In this document: piece by piece, positions 4,917-9,318 of the stretch
Position numbering within the stretch: position 1 is the first letter of the stretch
Layout of the letters: every line of letters starts with the position of its first letter
Assembly (NCBI GenBank): GCA_002503885.1
Contig: DASQ01000063.1
Span: forward strand, 1-9,318
DNA length: 9,318 nucleotides
Reading direction: 5' to 3'
Source of the DNA: Methanoculleus marisnigri
GTDB lineage: Archaea > Halobacteriota > Methanomicrobia > Methanomicrobiales > Methanoculleaceae
Position numbers and translations under genes: made by a program
Notes under the pieces: generated by a model
What the model saw: only the letters and a program-made list of their open reading frames with translations
Database searches by the model: none
What the model was told of the DNA's origin: nothing

Positions 4917-4939
4917 GCCTCCACCCTTTACACATCCCC

Positions 4940-4944
4940 TTTTT
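4940..4944 (+). terminator. T5 tract after the microprotein gene
   Basis: CCCCTTTTTCC lies 24 bp after the TAA at 4914-4916. It is a minimal archaeal-type termination tract and closes a transcript of about 140 nt. No hairpin is seen. Confidence 0.4.
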
Positions 4945-5009
4945 CCGGCCGGCTCTCCCGTTATACTATTCTTCCTCGTTATGCCGTATCCTCACCGGGA
5001 CGTTGCAGG

Positions 5010-5440
5010 TTACAGCCGCCTCCGTGCCGCCCCGGCCGCCAGGAGGATGACGGGCACGATATCGAGCCTCCCCGCCCACATAATGATGATGAAGAGCCGC
5101 TTCGCTGCGGGGCTCATGCCGGGGTTCGCGAACCCGGTGCTGATCCCGACGCTGGATGCAACGGAGAGGCGGGCTTCTCCCTCCGCCTTCGGGACACCGG
5201 CAAGCCAGACCCCGACGATGCCGAACCCCGCCGGCGCCGAGGCCATCGGGAGGAGGAGTTCGAGTTCGCCGTACCAGAGGCCGACCAGAAACGGGGTGCA
5301 GGATATCAGCGCGATGAAGAGGATTATCTGCGTTTCGGTCGCTCGCCGGCGAGGACCGGCAGCCGTTTCCGGGTCAGGGCTTCACCGGTCGGGATGGCCT
5401 GCTCAACCTTCGCGCTGAAGATCCCGGTGCCAACCCCTTT
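5010..5440 (-). pseudogene. Remnant of a TrkH-like potassium transporter gene (3' part, frameshifted)
   Basis: Two minus-strand frames together read like the C-terminal end of a TrkH/KtrB-type K+ translocation subunit. The upstream frame, from about 5440 to a stop at 5324, gives DQIKGVGTGIFSAKVEQAIP and then GEALTRKRLPVLAGERPKR. The downstream frame, open from 5381, gives ATETQIILFIALISCTPFLV, then SVGISTGFANPGMSP and FIIIMWAGRLDIVPVILL, ending at the TAA at 5010-5012. The final STG...SP...K...MWxGRLxxxPV pattern is characteristic of TrkH C-termini. The frames differ by one base (a 1-nt loss or 2-nt gain) within 5327-5381. All upstream membrane segments, including earlier selectivity-filter loops, are missing. 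Base composition matches the resident genome, so this looks like an old native gene in decay. A different polytopic transporter is the alternative. Confidence 0.6.
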
Positions 5441-5451
5441 TATCTGATCGG

Positions 5452-5459
5452 AATTATAC
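5452..5459 (+). promoter_or_regulatory. TATA box of the 5697 sensor transcription unit
   Basis: AATTATAC is centred about 28 bp upstream of an ATG at 5483 and about 240 bp upstream of the sensor start at 5697. Transcription from it would begin near 5481 and give either a leaderless small ORF or a roughly 215-nt leader. Confidence 0.45.
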
Positions 5460-5482
5460 CTGTACCTGTTTGACCTGCCCGA

Positions 5483-5692
5483 ATGGATGATGTTTCAATG
5501 TCTCATACCCTATCTGCGGAGCTGCCGGTGATGCGCCTGCCTGATTGCACCCCCGGGTCTCTTTCCGGGGGAGAGGCCGGAGGAACGGATCGATCCATCC
5601 CCCGAGAGCCCGGGGAGAACCCGGCTGTCCTCTGTCTCTGCCGGACGAGCAGAGGGGAGAGCAACGATCTCCGGATGCCGGAAGAGGGGTGA
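5483..5692 (+). CDS. Doubtful small ORF (69 aa) or structured leader of the PAS sensor gene
   Basis: The ATG lies at leaderless distance from the TATA-like AATTATAC (5452-5459). The stop falls four bases before the sensor start, sharing the GGGGTGAT ribosome binding site. That geometry would fit an operon partner. The product is rich in Gly, Pro, Ser and Glu with no recognisable domain, and codon use is not clearly coding. A perfect stem CCCCCGG (5550-5556) / CCGGGGG (5565-5571) and further GC repeats lie inside, so a folded 5' leader is at least as likely. Confidence 0.25.
   Translation: MDDVSMSHTLSAELPVMRLPDCTPGSLSGGEAGGTDRSIPREPGENPAVLCLCRTSRGESNDLRMPEEG
5550..5571 (+). repeat. Perfect 7-bp hairpin in the sensor leader
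   Basis: The arms CCCCCGG (5550-5556) and CCGGGGG (5565-5571) enclose an 8-nt loop, GTCTCTTT. It lies about 125 nt upstream of the sensor start. No T-run follows, so it is not an obvious terminator. Confidence 0.55.
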
Positions 5693-5696
5693 TTGG

Positions 5697-7949
5697 ATGG
5701 AGGACCTGCACAACGAGCATCCCGCCGACCTCCTGCAGATGTTGCAGGAGGCCGCCCCCATTCTCGACTGTCAGTCGCGGGAGAGGCTGAAGGCCGGCAT
5801 CGAGGCCCTGATTGCCGAGAACCAGGCTCTTGCTGCCCGGGCCGTGGAAGTAGGATTGAAGTGCGATACGCTCCTCGCCGCCATCGGGAGGCAGGGGATC
5901 GTCTACGACGCTGACGGCGGGATGGTCGTGGCGGGTCCGGGCGAAGAGAACCGGATCGTCCGTGGGCTCTCAGGGGACGGATCGATCTACTATCCCGACG
6001 GCGGACCGGTCCGGTCCGGTGACCTTCCCGGGCACCGGGCGCTCAGGGGAGAGATTCTGGAATCCTGCCGGTTCGTTATCCGTGATCGCGGAGACGAGGA
6101 TATCCACATCGCTGTATCCTCCTCGCCCGTGATCACCGGAGAGGCGGTCTCCGGCGCCGTCGTCGCCTGGCAGGACGTCACCGGGGAGGAGCAGGCCCGG
6201 CGCCGCATGGAGGAGGCGAACACCCTGCTCGAGGGGCTCTTTGAGAACCTCGGCGACATCGTCGGCATCCAGCTGCCGGATCATACGATTCTGCGTTACA
6301 ACCGTGCCGGCTACGAGCTGCTCGGGATGACGCCGGAGGAGGCGAAGGGGCGGAAGTGCTACGAACTCATCGGGCGGACCGGGCCCTGTGCGGTCTGCGC
6401 GACGACCACTGCGCTTGAGAGCAGAAAGCGAGAGGCCGTCGAGAAGTTCGTGCCCGAACTCGGGCGGTACCTGGAGTGCCGGTCGAGCCCGATCCTCGAC
6501 GAACAGGGGGAGGTGGCGTTCATCGTCGAGCAGCTCTACGACATCACCGACCGGAAGCGCGCCGGGGAGGAACTCCGGGAGAGCGAGGCGACCGCCCGCG
6601 CCCTCCTCGACGCCCCGGCGGACATGATTGCCCTCCTGAATGCCGGGGGCCGGGTTATCGACGCCAACGAGACGATGGTCCGGCGGTTTTCGCAGGACCG
6701 GGAGGACGTCATCGGCATGAACACGTTCGAACTACTTCCTCCGGATATAGCCCGGGTGTATTCGGACCGCCTTCACGATGCCGTCGATCTGGGCAAGCCT
6801 ATCCGGTTTGAGGATATATGGGAAGGGCGACGATACGATACCGTCCTCTACCCGGTCAGGGACGCGCGCGGCGCCGTCACCCGGGTCGCGGTCATTGCGA
6901 GGGATACCACCGAGATCAGGCAGGCGGAGGATACCCTGCGGAAGCGTACGCACGACCTCAACGAGCGGATAAAAGAACTCTCAGCCCTGTATACGGTATC
7001 CCGCATCATCGAGCAGCCGGGGATCTCGCTCGACGAGATCTTCTGCGAAGTGGCCCGGGCGCTCCCTTCCGGCTGGCAGTATCCGGAGGATGCCGTCGTC
7101 AGGATAACGGTGTATGGGCGCGAGTTTGAGACGGAAGGGTTCCGGGTGACGCCCTGGCGGCAGGCATCTCCGATCGTCGTCCACGCCGAGACGGTCGGCC
7201 AGGTGGAGGTCTGCTACCTCCACGATAGACCGGAAGAGGACGAAGGCCCGTTCCTCCGGGAGGAGCGGTCACTGATAGACACTATCGCCGGACGTTTCGG
7301 GAGAACGATGGAGCGATTCCAGGCGCGGGAGTGCCTCGAGAAGAGCGAATCCCAGTTCCGGGAGATCACGCAGCAGAGTTTCGATATGATCTACACCTGC
7401 TACCACGAGGGCGGGATTGCCTACATGTCCCCGGCGGTGACGAGGATCCTCGGCTATACCCCCGACGAACTCATCGGCTGCAAGTGCCGCGACTACGTCG
7501 TCCCCTCGTCCTTCCCCGTGTGGGAGGAGGGACACAAGAAGATAGTCCGGGGCGAGCCTGTCGAGGGGCTCGAGATTGAGTTCCGCCGCAAAGACGGGTC
7601 CGCGGCATTCCTCGAACTGAACGAGTCCCCGATCATCCGCGATCGGTCGGTGATCGGGGTTCACGTGGTCGGCAGGGACATCACCGAGCGGAAACAGAAC
7701 GAGCAGCTCCGGCAGCAGGTGTTCGAGCAGATCGAGCGGAACATCGAGCAGTTCGCGGTCCTCGGGGACCATATCCGCCAGCCGCTCCAGGTGATCCTCG
7801 GCATGACCAACCTGCTCGAGGAAGGGGTGGCTGTGGAGAGGATCCAGGAGCAGGTCGAGCGGATCAACGGCTACATCAAGGACCTCGACCGGGGCTGGAT
7901 CGAGTCGAGGCAGGTTCGGGAGTTCCTGCGGAAGCACGAACTGGCGTAG
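5697..7949 (+). CDS. Multi-PAS/GAF-like sensor protein with HisKA-like tail and no ATPase domain
   Basis: The 750-aa protein has no membrane segment or signal peptide, so it should sense cytoplasmic signals. In order it has an N-terminal coiled coil (about 25-52), PAS 1 (about 58-163), PAS 2 (about 175-285), PAS 3 (about 297-407) and a coiled linker. A GAF-like domain (about 425-542, starting LSALYTVSRIIEQPGISLDE) and PAS 4 (about 548-663) follow. Three of the four PAS domains end in the usual DIT/DTT-E/DRK signature. The C-terminal 85 residues form a helical HisKA-like dimerisation region with His692 in LGDHIRQPLQ, ending in ERINGYIKDLDRGWIESRQV. The HATPase_c domain (N, G1 and G2 boxes) that should follow is absent and the protein stops normally. 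It may be phosphorylated in trans or signal without phosphotransfer. PAS 2 has Cys221, Cys231 and Cys234 plus Cys261, a possible metal or redox site. GGGGTGAT four bases before the ATG supports this start. Confidence 0.9.
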   Translation: MEDLHNEHPADLLQMLQEAAPILDCQSRERLKAGIEALIAENQALAARAVEVGLKCDTLLAAIGRQGIVYDADGGMVVAGPGEENRIVRGLSGDGSIYYPDGGPVRSGDLPGHRALRGEILESCRFVIRDRGDEDIHIAVSSSPVITGEAVSGAVVAWQDVTGEEQARRRMEEANTLLEGLFENLGDIVGIQLPDHTILRYNRAGYELLGMTPEEAKGRKCYELIGRTGPCAVCATTTALESRKREAVEKFVPELGRYLECRSSPILDEQGEVAFIVEQLYDITDRKRAGEELRESEATARALLDAPADMIALLNAGGRVIDANETMVRRFSQDREDVIGMNTFELLPPDIARVYSDRLHDAVDLGKPIRFEDIWEGRRYDTVLYPVRDARGAVTRVAVIARDTTEIRQAEDTLRKRTHDLNERIKELSALYTVSRIIEQPGISLDEIFCEVARALPSGWQYPEDAVVRITVYGREFETEGFRVTPWRQASPIVVHAETVGQVEVCYLHDRPEEDEGPFLREERSLIDTIAGRFGRTMERFQARECLEKSESQFREITQQSFDMIYTCYHEGGIAYMSPAVTRILGYTPDELIGCKCRDYVVPSSFPVWEEGHKKIVRGEPVEGLEIEFRRKDGSAAFLELNESPIIRDRSVIGVHVVGRDITERKQNEQLRQQVFEQIERNIEQFAVLGDHIRQPLQVILGMTNLLEEGVAVERIQEQVERINGYIKDLDRGWIESRQVREFLRKHELA

Positions 7950-8155
7950 GCGAGATGGGGTGCAGCCCCTTCACTCCGGCGGGACGCGAAGAGACCGGGC
8001 GGGGGTGGATCCTGTTGTGAAGGACTCGCAATATCGGCTATTTACCCGGTGCCGGATGATTCACGCCAATCTTTCCCCTGACTCTTTGTAGCCGCGAAAG
8101 TGCTCATCGGGAGCCTGACCATCCACTGGAAAACAAGAGGGGACTCGATCCTGCT
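7950..8155. other. Intergenic region between the two PAS sensor genes
   Basis: I see no gene in this stretch. A weak GGGG...CCCC pair occurs just after the sensor stop (7957-7969), but no T-run follows it. A poor TATA candidate, CTATTTACC, lies near 8038-8046. A GAGGGG sequence at 8137-8142 is the only possible ribosome binding site for the next gene and is further than usual (13 bases) from its ATG. Confidence 0.4.
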
Positions 8156-8855
8156 ATGGGATCTCTGGCGCAGGGCCGCCCGGATGCCGAACGTATCGCA
8201 CGGTTAGAGGCGGAGAACGAGGTTCTCCGACAGGGAGAATGCGGAGCTCAGACGAGGTGAGGCAGAGCGCAAGCGGATGGAGGATGCGTTGCGGGAGAGT
8301 GAGGAGAAATACGCCCGGTTCTTCTGGGACGACCTCACCGGCGACAGCCTGATCTCTGCCGACGGACGGATTTTAGCCTGTAACCCTGCCTTCCTTGCCA
8401 TCTTCGGGTTTAGCTCCTTTGACGAGGCGCTTGCAAGCAACATCCAGTCGCTCTACCCTGATCCGGGGGATAGAGCCGATCTCCTGCACCTGCTCCAAAA
8501 GGAGAGGGCACTCTACCATCACGCGCTAATCCTGCGCCGCCGGGATGGCCGGCTGGTCAACATCGTTGCGAACATGGTGGGTGTCTTTGACGATGCCGGA
8601 GAACTTGTCGGGACCCGGGGCTATATGTACGACGACACGGACCGGAAGAGGGCGGAGGATATCCTGAAGGAGAGCGAAGAGCGCTACCGCGTCCTGGTCG
8701 AACTCTCCCCGGATGCGATCCTGCTGGAGCAGGATGACATCTTCACCTACGCGAATCCTGCGGCGGTCCGGCTCTTCCGTGCATCGTCGCCGGAGGACTT
8801 CGCCGGCAAGAGCATCTTCGACCTTGTCCATCCCGATTACCACGCGCTCATATAC
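8156..8855 (+). pseudogene. PAS-domain sensor gene broken by a 1-nt frameshift and by a tnpB element insertion
   Basis: The gene starts at ATG 8156 with MGSLAQGRPDAERIARLEAE and continues as a coiled coil to about codon 26, then meets a stop in that frame at 8258. The coiled coil continues one frame over (ENAELRRGEAERKRMEDALR), so one extra G in GGG at 8233-8235 explains the break. The second frame carries a complete PAS domain (reading from ATG 8277, about residues 8-125, ending DDTDRKRAED) and the first half of another (about 132-191, ending DLVHPDYHAL). At about 8850-8858 homology stops and the left end of a tnpB element begins; the frame then ends in element sequence at 8945. Translation restarted at 8277 could still make a two-PAS fragment of at most 222 aa. 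This was probably a paralogue of the sensor upstream. Confidence 0.8.
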
Positions 8856-8858
8856 GAC

Positions 8859-8900
8859 GGGCAAGGAGACCCCCGGTTTCAACCGGGGGAGGAATTGCCC
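8859..8900. repeat. Left-end two-tier hairpin of tnpB element 2
   Basis: The inner stem is a perfect 9-bp match, CCCCCGGTT (8870-8878) with AACCGGGGG (8881-8889). The outer arms GGGCAA (8859-8864) and TTGCCC (8895-8900) are also exact. The GGTTTCAACC core followed by GGGGGAGGAA is typical of IS200/IS605 ends. Confidence 0.8.
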
Positions 8901-8936
8901 GCATCAAGCCCCGTACACTTTCGCCCCGCGGGGGTT

Positions 8937-8946
8937 ACCTTATAGA
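8937..8946 (+). promoter_or_regulatory. Possible TATA box of tnpB 2
   Basis: TACCTTATAG lies about 31 bp upstream of the ATG at 8973, directly after a GC palindrome. No good Shine-Dalgarno is present, which fits a near-leaderless transcript. Confidence 0.4.
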
Positions 8947-8972
8947 CAGATGAGTCCCAAAGATAAGAGATA

Positions 8973-9318
8973 ATGGCACTGCGAGTCGTCAGCAACTATC
9001 TGCGCCTTCCCCAGAAGACGTTCTGGATCCTCGACACGCTCGCGTACCATGCTAAAAGCATGTACAATGTAGGACTGTACAACGTCCGGCAGCACTATGC
9101 GACGCACCGGGAGAACCGTCAGATCCTTCTGGGCCTCCGGCCGGATCTCACCTCGGGGGTTGACATCCTGGTCGGATCCTACCTTCCCTACACCCGGAAG
9201 AAGGACTTCCCCTACAAAGAGTGCAGCACCTACGTGCAGTCAAAGCCGAACGAAAACTACGGATTGCTGCACAGCGATACCGCTCAGCAGACCCTCAAGT
9301 CCGTTGAAGAGGCGTACA
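8973..9318 (+). CDS. tnpB: RNA-guided endonuclease TnpB, N-terminal 115 residues (partial)
   Basis: The frame opens MALRVVSNYLRLPQKTFWIL and contains AKSMYNVGLYNVRQHY, later ENYGLLHSDTAQQTLKSVEE. The YNxGLYNxRQ and NYxLLxSxxAQQTLKSVxEA motifs are typical of one archaeal/bacterial TnpB subgroup. It is clearly different from the first TnpB, whose N-terminus is of the LLSYKYRAYPD type, so the two elements did not arise by local duplication. The RuvC and zinc-finger parts are beyond the right edge, so activity cannot be judged. It is open to the last base. Confidence 0.88.
   Translation, partial: MALRVVSNYLRLPQKTFWILDTLAYHAKSMYNVGLYNVRQHYATHRENRQILLGLRPDLTSGVDILVGSYLPYTRKKDFPYKECSTYVQSKPNENYGLLHSDTAQQTLKSVEEAY

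Larger units (their letters stand above)
8856..9318 (+). mobile_element. Second IS200/IS605-group tnpB element, left part (runs off right edge)
   Basis: The element begins inside a PAS gene. It shows a left-end nested hairpin (8859-8900), then a palindrome CCCCGCGGGG (8924-8933), a TATA-like CTTATAG and a tnpB start at 8973. The exact left boundary lies between about 8851 and 8858 (TATACGAC). The right end, any tnpA and the rest of the interrupted host gene are outside the window. Confidence 0.75.

Noticed and set aside
4792..5418. 208-codon plus-strand ORF over the microprotein and TrkH remnant
   Set aside because: Its start lies upstream of the predicted transcription start, it is Arg/Pro-rich without a domain, and the minus strand carries TrkH-like sequence.
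7269..7937. 222-codon minus-strand ORF opposite the sensor C-terminus
   Set aside because: Leu/Asp/Pro-rich antisense shadow typical of high-GC genes; the plus strand has clear PAS and HisKA-like motifs.

Overview
The window looks like chromosomal DNA from a GC-rich methanogenic archaeon, most likely order Methanomicrobiales (Methanoculleus-like). This is inferred from family resemblance, not from a database match. The signs are archaeal TATA boxes about 25-30 bp upstream of starts, GGTGA/GGAGGTG ribosome binding sites, a zinc-ribbon/PUA/PAPS-reductase fusion of a type common in methanogens, multi-PAS sensor proteins with a reduced histidine-kinase-like tail, and two different IS200/IS605-type tnpB elements.

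Layout, left to right. (1) 1-177: AT-rich N-terminal fragment of a transposase-like gene on the minus strand, running off the left edge. (2) 451-2434, minus strand: a two-gene housekeeping operon. A PAPS-reductase-family protein overlaps hisH (glutaminase subunit of imidazole glycerol phosphate synthase) by 26 bp, and two poly-T hairpin terminators follow. (3) About 2636-3955, minus strand: a solo-tnpB element with an intact RuvC/zinc-finger TnpB, subterminal hairpins at both ends, and a tnpB stop codon inside the right-end hairpin where an omega/reRNA would be expected. (4) 3962-4629, plus strand: a strong promoter, a doubtful 107-aa ORF or long leader, and a small two-helix membrane protein. 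(5) 4738-4945, plus strand: a compact gene for a 26-aa lysine-rich microprotein with a 23-bp palindrome, a TATA box, a leader hairpin that would mask its ribosome binding site, and a T-tract. (6) 5010-about 5440, minus strand: the decayed, frameshifted 3' end of a TrkH-like potassium transporter gene. (7) 5697-7949, plus strand: a 750-aa soluble PAS/GAF-like sensor with a HisKA-like tail and no ATPase domain. (8) 8156-about 8855, plus strand: a second PAS sensor gene, broken by a one-base frameshift near its start and cut off by a second tnpB element. (9) About 8856-9318, plus strand: the left end and first 115 codons of that second element's TnpB.

Taken together, a stable biosynthetic operon and an intact sensor gene sit in a region damaged by mobile elements: three mobile-element genes and two pseudogenes in 9.3 kb. 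The two TnpB proteins belong to different subgroups, but both elements have a two-tier nested hairpin at the left end. The least explained unit is the 26-aa lysine-rich microprotein with its tightly packed regulatory signals. No tRNA, rRNA or CRISPR array was seen.
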